64,000 nt of DNA from UBA822 sp965249775 (GTDB lineage Bacteria; Gemmatimonadota; Gemmatimonadetes; Longimicrobiales; Gaopeijiaceae): contig OZ252253.1 in the NCBI GenBank assembly GCA_965249775.1, positions 3,472,001-3,536,000 on the forward strand, given 5' to 3'. The notes beneath the pieces were generated by a model, which did not search any database, was not told the origin of the DNA, and saw nothing but the letters and a program-made list of their open reading frames with translations. Positions 1-8,350 of this stretch are shown here, in pieces. The translations under genes and the position numbers were made by a program. How positions within the stretch are numbered: position 1 is the stretch's first letter; the number at the start of each line of letters is the position of its first letter.

Positions 1-948
1 GAGTATCGGGCCGGCGCCGACTCGTGGATTCCGGGCAGCTACGACCCGGTGACCGGCTTGACCTACTGGTCGACGTCCCAGGCTAAGCCGTGGGCTCGAC
101 TGACCCGCGGGACCGACGGCGACGCGCTCTACAGCAACAGCGTGCTCGCGCTCGATCCGGAGACCGGCGAGCTGGAGTGGTACTACCAGTTCGTGCCGGG
201 CGAGACCCATGATCTGGATGACGTGTTCGAGAGCGTGCTCATCGACCACGATGGCCGCCGCTCGCTCTTCAAGATGGGTAAGATGGGCATCCTCTGGGAG
301 ATCGATCGGACGACCGGAGCGTTCGTGGCGGCGCACGACCTCGGGTATCAAACCCTGATCGACGTCGACTCACAGACCGGCGAGGTGACGTACCGTCCGG
401 GAATGATCCCGCAGTCGGGGGTGGAGCTGGGGTTTTGCCCTGATTTTCGGGGCATCAGGAACTGGCCGGCGTCGGCGTATCATCCGCAGACGCAGGCGCT
501 CTACATCCCCATCCACCCGACCTGTGTACGGGGGACGTTCACCGAGATCGACAAGGTGATCGAAGCGCCCTACTACACGAACAGCGGGTGGCGGTCGCAG
601 GGGACCACCGCGCACCCCGACAGCCCGGACCACCGCGGCCACCTGGTCGCCATGGACATCAACAGCGGCGAGATCCTGTGGCGGCACTCCATGCGCACGG
701 TCCCGTTCTTGGCGGCACTCACGACCGGCGGCGGCCTGGTGGTCGGTGCCGACACCGACCGCAATCTGAACTTTCACGACGCATCAACCGGCGACGTCCT
801 GTTCCAGACGCGGTTGCCCGCCTCGGCGCAGGGGTATCCGATCACCTACGCGGTCGACGGCAGGCAATACGTGGCGGTGCCGGTTGGGGGCAACCGGAGC
901 AACGCGATTTACGTCTTCGCCCTCCCGGTGGAGGCGGGTGGACGCTGA
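1..948 (+). CDS. PQQ-dependent dehydrogenase (quinoprotein), C-terminal part
   Basis: The reading frame is open from the first base, so the gene starts outside the window and 315 codons of its 3' part are seen. It reads as the C-terminal portion of a periplasmic methanol/ethanol-type quinoprotein propeller: repeated blades with W-docking features (DPETGELEWYYQFVPGETHD, AMDINSGEILWRH) and the family-typical ending QGYPITYAVDGRQYVAVPVG. No CxxCH heme motif follows the propeller, so this is not a quinohemoprotein with a C-terminal cytochrome domain. Known family members oxidise alcohols or sugars using PQQ and pass electrons to cytochrome c. The substrate cannot be read from this part. Confidence 0.9.
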   Translation, partial: EYRAGADSWIPGSYDPVTGLTYWSTSQAKPWARLTRGTDGDALYSNSVLALDPETGELEWYYQFVPGETHDLDDVFESVLIDHDGRRSLFKMGKMGILWEIDRTTGAFVAAHDLGYQTLIDVDSQTGEVTYRPGMIPQSGVELGFCPDFRGIRNWPASAYHPQTQALYIPIHPTCVRGTFTEIDKVIEAPYYTNSGWRSQGTTAHPDSPDHRGHLVAMDINSGEILWRHSMRTVPFLAALTTGGGLVVGADTDRNLNFHDASTGDVLFQTRLPASAQGYPITYAVDGRQYVAVPVGGNRSNAIYVFALPVEAGGR

Positions 949-983
949 GGGTGAGAGGGCCGCGGCTCAGTCGAGCGTGGGGT

Positions 984-1736
984 ATGATGGGTCGTCGAGC
1001 GCTCTCTTGGGTGGCCCTCTTCGGGATCGTTCTTTCGTGCAGCTCCGCCGGACCTGGCGAGCCGGGAGAGGCGCGCATCCTGATCTTCTCCAAGACCGCG
1101 GCTTTTCGGCATGCATCCATCGAGCCTGGGATCGCGGCTCTCGAGCAACTCGCCGACGACGGTGGCTTCCAGCTGGATGCGACGGAGGAGGCAGATGCGT
1201 TCAACACTGCGAACCTGGCGCGCTACCAAGCGGTGATCTTTCTCTCGACGACGGGAGACATCCTGGACGAGCCGCAGCAGCTCGCATTCTCGGAGTTCAT
1301 CCGAGCAGGAGGTGGATTCGTCGGCGTACACTCCGCCAGTGACACTGAGTACGACTGGCCCTGGTACGGCCAGCTCGTGGGCGCGTACTTCGACGGTCAT
1401 CCCAGCAATCCGGGCGTGCGGACCGGGAGGCTGCAGGTTGTGATGCCAGATCACCCCGCGACGGCGTCGCTTCCCCGCACGTGGATTCGATCAGACGAGT
1501 GGTACGATTTACGAGACCTCCAAGACGGATTGTCGATTGTCCTGGAGGTAGATGAGCTCAGCTACAAGACGCCCGCGGAGAACCCTCTACCGGATCCGCG
1601 CCCGATCGCGTGGTTCAGGGAATTTGACGGGGGTCGGACGTTCTACACAGCACTCGGGCATACAGTGGAGAGCTATGCCGATCCGCTCTTCTTGGCGCAC
1701 GTTTGGGGCGGACTCGCATGGGTGCTGGGCCAATGA
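984..1736 (+). CDS. ThuA-like domain lipoprotein
   Basis: A 250-residue protein with a lipoprotein-type signal (hydrophobic stretch ending in VLSCSSA) followed by a complete ThuA-like glutamine-amidotransferase-fold domain: ARILIFSKTAAFRHASIEPG near residue 30, GGGFVGVHSASDTEYDWPWY in the middle and FYTALGHTVESY near the end. ThuA domains are linked to sugar utilisation and are common in secreted proteins of this kind of bacterium; their chemistry is poorly known. The frame is open much further upstream, but the extension is antisense to the quinoprotein 3' end; ATG 984 or 987 directly before the signal peptide is preferred. It lies 35 bp after the quinoprotein, so the two may be co-transcribed. 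Confidence 0.85.
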   Translation: MMGRRALSWVALFGIVLSCSSAGPGEPGEARILIFSKTAAFRHASIEPGIAALEQLADDGGFQLDATEEADAFNTANLARYQAVIFLSTTGDILDEPQQLAFSEFIRAGGGFVGVHSASDTEYDWPWYGQLVGAYFDGHPSNPGVRTGRLQVVMPDHPATASLPRTWIRSDEWYDLRDLQDGLSIVLEVDELSYKTPAENPLPDPRPIAWFREFDGGRTFYTALGHTVESYADPLFLAHVWGGLAWVLGQ

Positions 1737-1773
1737 GCAGACAGTCAACAGCCATCGCACCGCCCGATCACCT

Positions 1774-1895
1774 TCTCGCCTTGCCCTCATATTTGACCGT
1801 TTAGCTCCTGCCCTTCACATTATCCGTACCGGTCAGAGGGCTATTTTACAAGAGTGCCGGTCAGTGTCGTGGATCCCGCTCGATTGGAGACTGAA
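1774..1895 (+). promoter_or_regulatory. Conserved promoter-leader of PDGxPDLQGNW paralogue 1
   Basis: This 122-bp stretch before the start at 1896 is matched almost base for base, at nearly equal length, by 38694-38574 (minus) before another paralogue 36 kb away. It holds a possible -35 TTGACC (1793-1798) and -10 CATTAT (1818-1823) with a 19-bp spacer, the block GTCAGAGGGCT (1832-1842), the block AGTGCCGGTCAGTGTCGTG (1853-1871) and a GGAGA ribosome site. Both promoter boxes and the spacer length are kept in the other copy. Promoter assignment is by eye. Confidence 0.6.
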
Positions 1896-2978
1896 ATGAG
1901 CAATCGAATTGCACTACTTCTCGCCGTTGTTTGCGCAACCGCAGCGTCGGGCGTCGTCTCGACCGCCGCGGCGCAGAGCAGATCCTCGAATGCCGGACAG
2001 TGGGAAGTCCCCAGGACACCCGACGGGCGTCCGGATCTTCAGGGGAATTGGACGAACCAGACGCTGACGCCGCTCCAACGTCGAGGGGATCAGGGTCCGG
2101 TCTACACGCCCGAGGAGGTCGCCGGGGTCGAACAAGGAGCCGTGGACCGTTTCGTGCGTGGCGAACGGCCGAGCGACCCGGACCGCTCTGCACCGACAGC
2201 GGGTGGCTCAGTCGGGGGCTACAACAACGTCTATTTCGAGACGGGTCACCGGGTGGCGGTCGTCAACGGCGAAGCCAGGACCTCGCTCGTCACGTTTCCG
2301 TCAGACGGCCGGATTCCCGCGTTTACGCCAGAGGGCGAGAGGCAGATCCAGGAGGCCCGGGACCTGAAGGGCCAATATGAGGAATATGACCATCCGGAGC
2401 TGAGGCCACTCGCTGAACGCTGCATCATTTCGTACGGTTCCCCCGGCGGCCCCCCCATGCTCCCCACCACGGGCTACAACAGCAACTACACGATCGTGCA
2501 GACGCCCGATCACGTGTTGATCCTGACAGAGATGGTCCACGACGCGCGGATCATCCGAATCGGTGATGGCCCGCGGCTGCCCGACCACATCCGTCCGTGG
2601 TTCGGCGACTCTTGGGGCCATTGGGAGGGTGACGTACTCGTGGTCGAGACCACGAACATGAATCTACGACAGGAGTTCTCCGCCAACATCGGCGCGACCT
2701 TGGCTGGTGGCCAGGACCCCCACCCTACCAAGCAGGCCAAGGTGACCGAACGCTTCAGCCGGGTCGACGAAGAGACGATCCTCTACGAGTTCACTGTTGA
2801 CGATCCGGGCCTGTACACGGACACGTGGGGAGGACAGATCCCGATGGCGGCGCTGCACGACAATCTCTACGAGTACGCCTGTCAGGAAGGCAACTACGGG
2901 CTCATGAACGTCATGACGGGCAGGGTTTACCAGGACAGAATGAAGGCGCAGGAAGAGGCTGACACCAGGCGTGATTAG
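1896..2978 (+). CDS. Secreted PDGxPDLQGNW-family protein, paralogue 1
   Basis: A 360-residue exported protein of unknown function. An N-terminal signal peptide (LLLAVVCATAASGVVSTAAAQ) is followed by the family hallmark PRTPDGRPDLQGNWTNQTLT near residue 40, then YGSPGGPPMLPTTGYNSNY, IVQTPDHVLILTEMVHDARI, RPWFGDSWGHWEGDVLVVET and a C-terminal LYEYACQEGNYGL. The start at 1896 is chosen because GGAGA precedes it and the signal begins there; the frame is open 14 codons earlier. Three relatives lie in this window (3074, 10344, 37494). The many conserved W, H, D and P residues suggest a beta-rich periplasmic binding or catalytic fold, but no activity is assigned. Confidence 0.85.
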   Translation: MSNRIALLLAVVCATAASGVVSTAAAQSRSSNAGQWEVPRTPDGRPDLQGNWTNQTLTPLQRRGDQGPVYTPEEVAGVEQGAVDRFVRGERPSDPDRSAPTAGGSVGGYNNVYFETGHRVAVVNGEARTSLVTFPSDGRIPAFTPEGERQIQEARDLKGQYEEYDHPELRPLAERCIISYGSPGGPPMLPTTGYNSNYTIVQTPDHVLILTEMVHDARIIRIGDGPRLPDHIRPWFGDSWGHWEGDVLVVETTNMNLRQEFSANIGATLAGGQDPHPTKQAKVTERFSRVDEETILYEFTVDDPGLYTDTWGGQIPMAALHDNLYEYACQEGNYGLMNVMTGRVYQDRMKAQEEADTRRD

Positions 2979-2995
2979 GGGCCGGTTCCCGACCT

Positions 2996-3073
2996 GTCAG
3001 AGGGCTATTGATCAGACGGCTATTCGATAAGAGTGCCGTTCAGTGCGGTGCATCCGCTTGAGTGGAGGTTGAA
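2996..3073 (+). promoter_or_regulatory. Partial copy of the paralogue leader
   Basis: The gap before paralogue 2 repeats the downstream half of the leader seen at 1774-1895: GTCAGAGGGCTATT (2996-3009), then AAGAGTGCCGTTCAG and a TGGAGG ribosome site. A GGCTATT block occurs twice (3004 and 3018), so the leader has a small internal duplication. The -35/-10 part is not present. The gene may be read from paralogue 1's promoter, with the retained leader acting in the mRNA. Confidence 0.5.
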
Positions 3074-4144
3074 ATGAGCAATCGTATGGGAGTGGTTCTC
3101 GCTGTTCTCTGTGCAATCGCAGCGCCGGGCTTCGTCTCGACCGCGGCCGCGCAGAACAGGGCCTCGGACGCCGAGTGGGAAGTCCCCAGGACTCCCGACG
3201 GGCGTCCGGATCTTCAGGGGAACTGGACGAACCAGACACTGACTACGCTCGAGCGTCGGCAAGGCCAGGGTCCGGTCTACACGCCCGAGGAGGTCGCCCA
3301 GATCGAACAAGGATCTGTGAGCCGTTTCGTCGCTGGTGAACAGCCGAGCGACCCGGGCCGCTCTGCACCTACAGCAGGTGGCTCAGTCGATATCGCCCCT
3401 TATAACAACGTCTATTTCGAGTTCGGTAACCGGGTGGCGGTCGTCAACGGCGAAGCCAGGACCTCGCTCGTCACGTTTCCGTCCGACGGCCGGATTCCGG
3501 CGTATACGCCAGCGGGCGAGAGGCAGATCGAGGAGGCCCAGGACCTGAAGGGCCAATATGAAGAATTCGATCACCCGGAGCTGAGACCGTTCGCCGAACG
3601 CTGCATCATTTCGTACGGTTCCCCCGGCGGACCTCCCATGCTCCCCACCACGGGCTACAACAGCAACTACACGATCGTGCAGACGCCCGATCACGTGTTG
3701 ATCATGACGGAGATGGTCCACGACGCGCGGATCATCCGAATCGGTGATGGCCCGCGGCTGCCCGACCACATCCGTCCATGGTTCGGCGACTCATGGGGCC
3801 ATTGGGAAGGTGACGTGCTCGTTGTCGAGACCACGAACATCAACCCACGACAGGAGTTCTCCGCCAACGTTGGTTTTACGTTGTTCGGCGGCCAGGACCC
3901 CCATCCTTCGACTCAGATGAAGGTGACCGAACGCTTCAGCCGGGTCGACGAGGAGACGATCCTCTACGAGTTCACGGTAGACGATCCGGCGGTCTACACG
4001 GAGACATGGGGAGGACAGATCCCGATGCTGGCGCTGCACGACAATCTCTACGAATACGCCTGTCAGGAGGGTAATTACGGGCTCGAGAGCGTCATGAGGG
4101 GCGCGCGTTATCAGGACAGAGTGGAAGCAGAGGGAGCGAACTGA
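3074..4144 (+). CDS. Secreted PDGxPDLQGNW-family protein, paralogue 2
   Basis: A 356-residue exported protein, a tandem duplicate of the gene 95 bp upstream; large blocks are identical (for example the region around YGSPGGPPMLPTTGYNSNY and the RPWFGDSWGHWEGDVLVVET block). It has a signal peptide ending in STAAAQN. Start 3074 follows GGAGG at 3064-3068. Differences cluster in the loop after GGSV and near GGQDPHP. Function unknown. The close tandem copy with a retained leader indicates a fairly recent duplication with both copies kept intact. Confidence 0.85.
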   Translation: MSNRMGVVLAVLCAIAAPGFVSTAAAQNRASDAEWEVPRTPDGRPDLQGNWTNQTLTTLERRQGQGPVYTPEEVAQIEQGSVSRFVAGEQPSDPGRSAPTAGGSVDIAPYNNVYFEFGNRVAVVNGEARTSLVTFPSDGRIPAYTPAGERQIEEAQDLKGQYEEFDHPELRPFAERCIISYGSPGGPPMLPTTGYNSNYTIVQTPDHVLIMTEMVHDARIIRIGDGPRLPDHIRPWFGDSWGHWEGDVLVVETTNINPRQEFSANVGFTLFGGQDPHPSTQMKVTERFSRVDEETILYEFTVDDPAVYTETWGGQIPMLALHDNLYEYACQEGNYGLESVMRGARYQDRVEAEGAN

Positions 4145-4170
4145 CGCTGCCAAACCATCTGGAGGAATTC

Positions 4171-4713
4171 ATGAAGAATCCGTTCATCAGCATCGTTGTC
4201 AGCAGCGCGCTCGCGCTCGCCTTCGTGACCACCACCGCCACGCAGGCGGCGGCACAAGACCCGATCGTGGTCGAGTCACCGACCTACACGTTCATTCCTA
4301 TGGAGATCGATGTGAACCGCCCCGCGGCCGAAGTGTGGGCGCGCGTCGGAGGGTACTGCGATATCGGTGAATGGTTTGGGATTCCGTGCACGATCACGTC
4401 GGGTACAGGAGACGAATTCGGCTCCGTTCGCAGCGTCGCCAACGAGGTTCTCGTGGGAAGGACCGAGCTTTCCTACACCTACACGCAGACCCCAAGAGAG
4501 GGCCGGCCGTACGACCTCTACCACGGAACCCTCGAGGCGAGGCCGGTAACGGCGACCACGTCGAAACTGGTCTATACCCTGATGTACGACAACTCGATGC
4601 TCCCGGACGACGCTGCCCGGGCAGCGAACCGGGAGCAAAGGCTCGCGGCGTTCACGAGGGCGCTCCAGAACATGAAGACCCTCGCCGAAGGCGGCACGCT
4701 GCCAGCTCGGTAG
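4171..4713 (+). CDS. Secreted SRPBCC (START-like) family protein
   Basis: A 180-residue protein with a signal peptide (ALALAFVTTTATQAAAQ) and one SRPBCC/polyketide-cyclase-like helix-grip domain: IDVNRPAAEVWARVGGYCDI at the start of the domain, the middle strand SYTYTQTP and the long C-terminal helix RLAAFTRALQNMKTLAEG. Such domains form a hydrophobic ligand pocket. GGAGGA lies 5 bp before the ATG. It follows paralogue 2 by 26 bp and is probably in the same transcript, suggesting a shared periplasmic role with the PDGxPDLQGNW proteins. The ligand is unknown. Confidence 0.75.
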   Translation: MKNPFISIVVSSALALAFVTTTATQAAAQDPIVVESPTYTFIPMEIDVNRPAAEVWARVGGYCDIGEWFGIPCTITSGTGDEFGSVRSVANEVLVGRTELSYTYTQTPREGRPYDLYHGTLEARPVTATTSKLVYTLMYDNSMLPDDAARAANREQRLAAFTRALQNMKTLAEGGTLPAR

Positions 4714-4786
4714 CCCAAAGGGAGGATCCTGCCGCTCGGGCGAGGAGTATTCAGAGAGTCCTCAACTCGGATCCAAGGAGGCGACC

Positions 4787-5308
4787 ATGGGGCTCTCTCG
4801 TTCGGACCTACTCCCGGTGCTGACCATCATGACCGGTGGGATAATCGGCGCTTCGCTCTCGTTCAGTGTCCTAGCCCGGTCGCCCTCCGGCGATGTGCCC
4901 GCCCCCGATCCGGTCGTCGAGTCCTCTGCACCTGTGGCAGCGCCCGCGTCGTCCGCTCAGGCGAGTGGCTTTGATCTACAACAGAACTACCCGAATCCGT
5001 TCAACTCCGAGACGACGATTCCCTTCATCCTGCACGACGAACTGTTCGCCGAGGGGCGTCCTGCCCTGGTGTCCATACGCATCTTCAACGTGCTCACACA
5101 GCCCGTCACCTCCCCCGTCGCGCTCAGCCACTCCGCCGGCGAGGGTGCTGAGCTGATCCAGCTCGAATACACTCAGCCCGGCGCATACCGAGCGTTCTGG
5201 GACGGGACCGACCGGTCGGGCCAACAGGTTGCCTCTGGCGTTTACATCATCGAGTTGAGCGTGAACGGATTGCCTCCGAAACTGAGACGGCTCTTCAGAC
5301 GCTCGTAG
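4787..5308 (+). CDS. Anchored protein with FlgD-like/sorting-tail domain
   Basis: A 173-residue protein. An N-terminal membrane segment (VLTIMTGGIIGASLSFSVLA) is followed by an Ala/Pro linker and the motif LQQNYPNPFNSETTIPF, the classic start of the FlgD-Ig-like C-terminal domain of secreted proteins in Bacteroidota, Gemmatimonadota and related phyla; the ending SGVYIIELSVNGLPPKLRRL is also typical. Usually this domain is the tail of a much larger secreted enzyme; here it stands almost alone behind a membrane anchor, so it may be an assembly partner or a reduced protein. Strong AAGGAGG ribosome site before ATG 4787. Confidence 0.75.
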   Translation: MGLSRSDLLPVLTIMTGGIIGASLSFSVLARSPSGDVPAPDPVVESSAPVAAPASSAQASGFDLQQNYPNPFNSETTIPFILHDELFAEGRPALVSIRIFNVLTQPVTSPVALSHSAGEGAELIQLEYTQPGAYRAFWDGTDRSGQQVASGVYIIELSVNGLPPKLRRLFRRS

Positions 5309-5327
5309 GACAAGCCGGGCTTGGCCC

Positions 5328-5375
5328 GACATCGGGCTGACCGAAGACGAGAAGCGCGAGCTGCTCGCGGGGTAG
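5328..5375 (+). pseudogene. Orphan 3' end related to the 13716 membrane protein
   Basis: Sixteen codons including the stop encode DIGLTEDEKRELLAG, nearly the same as the last residues of the membrane protein ending at 14291 (DIGLTEEEKRELLA). At DNA level the two match over about 45 bp with a few changes. No upstream body of that gene is present, so this is a scar of a lost or moved relative between 5308 and the next gene. Confidence 0.55.
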
Positions 5376-5430
5376 GAGGGTCCGGCCCGTTAGAAGAAGA
5401 AGGGGAGGACCTGGAGCCGCACGGACGAGC

Positions 5431-7053
5431 CTACGGTTCAATTATCCTGTGGCTCTCTCCGGAAGTAATCACGTGTTGGCTCTTGTTTCCCTTGGGCCAA
5501 GTGATCTCGAGCTCAGCCTGATCGAAGCCGAAGAGAGAGATCAATAATTCTTTGCTGTTTTGGCTTTGGAATCCGGACGTGGAGTGCGTGAAGTAATACC
5601 GCTTTTCATCGTTTTCATACGCCACTTCGATGCGCGAGCCAATCGCCTCGATGTTGCCGGTCGTTCCTTGCAGCGTAACCCAGGCAGAGGACGAGCCTTC
5701 AGAAGCATCTCGTACGTAGTACTTGTTGGTCTCTCTGCTTTCGATCTCAGAAGACCGGCTGTCATAAGGTGGGTGGCCACCCAGATTCCAGTAAAAGTCC
5801 GTATACCCGTCCCTGTTTACGTCGGCAAAGGCGACGCCATGGGCACGTGTTTGTCTGTGGCTGCGATCCTCGTCGACCAGCAGATCCATACAACGGGAAA
5901 AACTTCGGTCCCCGTCGTTGCAATAAGCGAGGTCCGCCCCCGTATAGGAGGGAGCCCCGGTTCCAATCAAGAGATCGGGATAGCCGTCGTCATGTAGGTC
6001 TCCAACTCCGAGACCCATCGTATTCTCGGCAGGATCGCCCCGGTAGCTCCCGAAAGGTCGGGAAGGGTCATCCGCTACTGCGTCTAAGCCAGCTTCGGGT
6101 CCAAGTGCGTGCAGGTTTCCCTCTCCATCGCTGAAAAGGACATAATCCTGGTAACCCCAGCGACCCAGATACAGATCTTCGTGCCCGTCTTGATCGAAGT
6201 CGGCGCTGATCGCCGAAAAAACAGTAGGGCGCTCTCCCGTAAGAGCATTGAGGCCAAGCTGATCGGTGATGTCGGTAAATCCCAGACCCGAATTGACCCG
6301 GTTCTCGTAAAAAGCGTGCACTGCCATTCCGGCGATGTATAGGTCTTGATCGCCATCTTCATCGAAATCGAACCAGACCGGGTTCTTGGCATCGAGCATG
6401 TTCTCGATGTCGATCCCCAGAGCCATTCCGGTTTCGGCAAACGTCTTGTCACCCTCGTTGTGAAGAAGAAGAGCGCTGCTGTTTCTTCGGGTAATGACGA
6501 CGTCTAGCCAGCCATCATTGTCATAGTCCGCCCAAGCCGCTCCCCACCAAAAACTGTCATCCAGGCCAGTCGTGGATCCGGCGATCCCGGAAGCGGTAGT
6601 CACGTTGACAAACTGGTCGTCCGTCGACATGCGGTTTTCGTAAAACACCAAGGAGGAGGCCATGGTATAGCCTCCATTCAAGATCAAGAGATCTGGATCG
6701 CCATCCCGGTCGTAGTCGGCAAAAGAGCCAACCCAGGTTCCGATCAAGTCATCAGGATCTATGCCGACATCAACGGATGCAAACGTCCCGTCCTGCTTGT
6801 TCAGATACATCTGGGAAACACCAAAATCATTGGTGCGATGGCGGTCGTCCGTGTCGGCAACGAAGAGGTCGTCAAAGCCATCGCCGTTGATGTCGACGAA
6901 GGCTACGCCCCGCCCATATCCGGTGACGTCACCCAATCCCGCTGCATCAGACGATTCTACGTATTGGTCTTTGTCGGGAGCTTGCGCCGTGGCGTCATTC
7001 GACCAAGTGGCCAATAGTACCAAGAAGAGAAGGGCAGTGGCCTTTTTGTACAT
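5431..7053 (-). CDS. FG-GAP/VCBS repeat protein with ASPIC/UnbV domain
   Basis: A 540-residue secreted protein with a signal peptide (ATALLFLVLLATWSNDATAQ), about seven FG-GAP blades carrying Ca-binding-like loops (VDINGDGFDDLFVAD, YDRDGDPDLLILNGG, FDEDGDQDLYIAG, FDQDGHEDLYLGRWG, VNRDGYTDFYWNLGG), and a C-terminal ASPIC/UnbV domain (GSRIEVAY, LEITWPKGNKSQ). Proteins of this CRTAC1-like type are extracellular, bind Ca and may mediate adhesion or polymer binding. The start at 7053 has GGGGGG-type purine bases upstream and directly precedes the signal peptide; a longer frame adds 27 unlikely residues. IS630 copy 1 now sits about 100 bp upstream of its start and may have displaced its promoter. 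Confidence 0.85.
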   Translation of the reverse strand: MYKKATALLFLVLLATWSNDATAQAPDKDQYVESSDAAGLGDVTGYGRGVAFVDINGDGFDDLFVADTDDRHRTNDFGVSQMYLNKQDGTFASVDVGIDPDDLIGTWVGSFADYDRDGDPDLLILNGGYTMASSLVFYENRMSTDDQFVNVTTASGIAGSTTGLDDSFWWGAAWADYDNDGWLDVVITRRNSSALLLHNEGDKTFAETGMALGIDIENMLDAKNPVWFDFDEDGDQDLYIAGMAVHAFYENRVNSGLGFTDITDQLGLNALTGERPTVFSAISADFDQDGHEDLYLGRWGYQDYVLFSDGEGNLHALGPEAGLDAVADDPSRPFGSYRGDPAENTMGLGVGDLHDDGYPDLLIGTGAPSYTGADLAYCNDGDRSFSRCMDLLVDEDRSHRQTRAHGVAFADVNRDGYTDFYWNLGGHPPYDSRSSEIESRETNKYYVRDASEGSSSAWVTLQGTTGNIEAIGSRIEVAYENDEKRYYFTHSTSGFQSQNSKELLISLFGFDQAELEITWPKGNKSQHVITSGESHRIIEP

Positions 7054-7156
7054 CTTGGACCCCCCTGAGGCGGGCAATGGCGTCCGTTCGTGGCCGCCGA
7101 AGTAGTTGCGTGGAGTGTATCCCCATCCACTCACTGTCGCTAGCTGGCGACGACTA

Positions 7157-8297
7157 GTGTAGTGTCGCTAAATTATCTTGCATGATATAAGGCTACGTGG
7201 TATTGTATGACATGCCACTACCCATACGTGTTATGCCACTGCGCCGCGGGGACCGCGCGCGCCTCGAATCGCTGGTCCGATCCCGCACGACCCCCCAACG
7301 CGTGGTCGAGCGCGCCCGCATTGTGCTCGGGTCCGCTGCGGGGGACTCGGGCTCGACTATTTGTGGTGATGTCGGCGTCTCGCGCCCGACCGTCACACTC
7401 TGGTTGGATCGGTATGAGGCTGGCGGGCTTGCGGCCCTCCGGGCCGACCGCCCGCGGTCGGGACGCCCGAAACGTATTACCCTGGCCGAGGAAGAAGCCA
7501 TCGTGCACCGCACGACACAAACGACGCCGCCCACGGGCCGCGGCACCCATTGGAGTACGCGGCTGATGGCCGAAGTGACCGGCTTGCATCACTCCACGAT
7601 TGCGCGCATCTGGAAGGCCCATGGGTTGCGCCCCCATCGGGTCCGGTCGTTCAAGTTGTCCACCGACCCCGCCTTCGTAGAAAAACTCCGGGATGTCGTC
7701 GGGTTGTACCTGCAGCCGCCTGAGCGGGCGATCGTCTTCTCCTTTGATGAGAAGAGCCAGATCCAGGCCCTGGATCGCACCCAGCCAGGCCTGCCGCTGA
7801 AGCGCGGGCGCGCCGGCACCTTCACCCACGATTACAAGCGCCATGGCACGACCACGCTATTTGCGGCCCTCGATGTGGCCACCGGCCACGTCATTCAGGA
7901 GTGCATGCCGAAGCATCGCCATCAGGAGTTTCTCAAGTTCATGAACACGGTCGTGCGCACGACGGCCAAGGATCTCGACATCCACGTCATCCTCGACAAC
8001 TACGCCACGCACAAACATCCCAAGGTGAAACAGTGGCTCCAACGTCATCGGCGAGTCCATTTCCATTTCACGCCCACCTCGGCCTCGTGGCTCAATCTTG
8101 TCGAACGCTTCTTCAGCGAACTCACCGAGCGACAACTGCGGCGGCTCGCCGTTACCAGCGTGGACGAGTTGATCCAAGCCATCACCGACTACATCGAGTG
8201 CCGCAACGAAAACCCCACACCTTTCACATGGACAGCCACCGTCCGCCAGATCCTCAAGAAGGTCAACAAAGCCAATGAGACTTTGGCGACACTACAC
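7157..8297 (+). mobile_element. IS630-family insertion sequence, copy 1
   Basis: An 1141-bp element bounded by GTGTAGTGTCGC inverted repeats, with TA at 7155-7156 and 8298-8299 as target duplication; both junctions read CTAG. It carries one transposase. It sits between divergent genes (5431-7053 minus and 8351-9211 plus). The translated sequence in several frames is identical to that of the two other copies in this window, which means recent transposition. Confidence 0.93.
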
Positions 8298-8300
8298 TAG
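7197..8300 (+). CDS. IS630-family transposase (copy 1)
   Basis: A 367-residue DDE transposase. N-terminal paired helix-turn-helix region (VVERARIVLGSAAGDSGSTI, GVSRPTVTLWLDRYEAGGLA), then the catalytic core: Asp in SFDEKSQIQALDR near residue 182, Asp in VILDNYATHKHPKV near 264 and Glu in SWLNLVERFFSEL near 299. GTG 7197 or ATG 7212 are both possible starts. The element supplies no stop codon: the last sense codon CAC is the element's last three bases, and the TAG stop is made by the duplicated TA plus the flanking host G. Confidence 0.93.
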   Translation: MVLYDMPLPIRVMPLRRGDRARLESLVRSRTTPQRVVERARIVLGSAAGDSGSTICGDVGVSRPTVTLWLDRYEAGGLAALRADRPRSGRPKRITLAEEEAIVHRTTQTTPPTGRGTHWSTRLMAEVTGLHHSTIARIWKAHGLRPHRVRSFKLSTDPAFVEKLRDVVGLYLQPPERAIVFSFDEKSQIQALDRTQPGLPLKRGRAGTFTHDYKRHGTTTLFAALDVATGHVIQECMPKHRHQEFLKFMNTVVRTTAKDLDIHVILDNYATHKHPKVKQWLQRHRRVHFHFTPTSASWLNLVERFFSELTERQLRRLAVTSVDELIQAITDYIECRNENPTPFTWTATVRQILKKVNKANETLATLH

Positions 8301-8350
8301 GTACTTTGGTGGGACACGATCGAGAGCCAGTGGATCTCGCTGGGACTGAT

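Noticed and set aside
588..983. Long upstream extension of the ThuA-like gene.
   Set aside because: It is an out-of-frame reading of the quinoprotein 3' end; a clear lipoprotein signal starts at 984.
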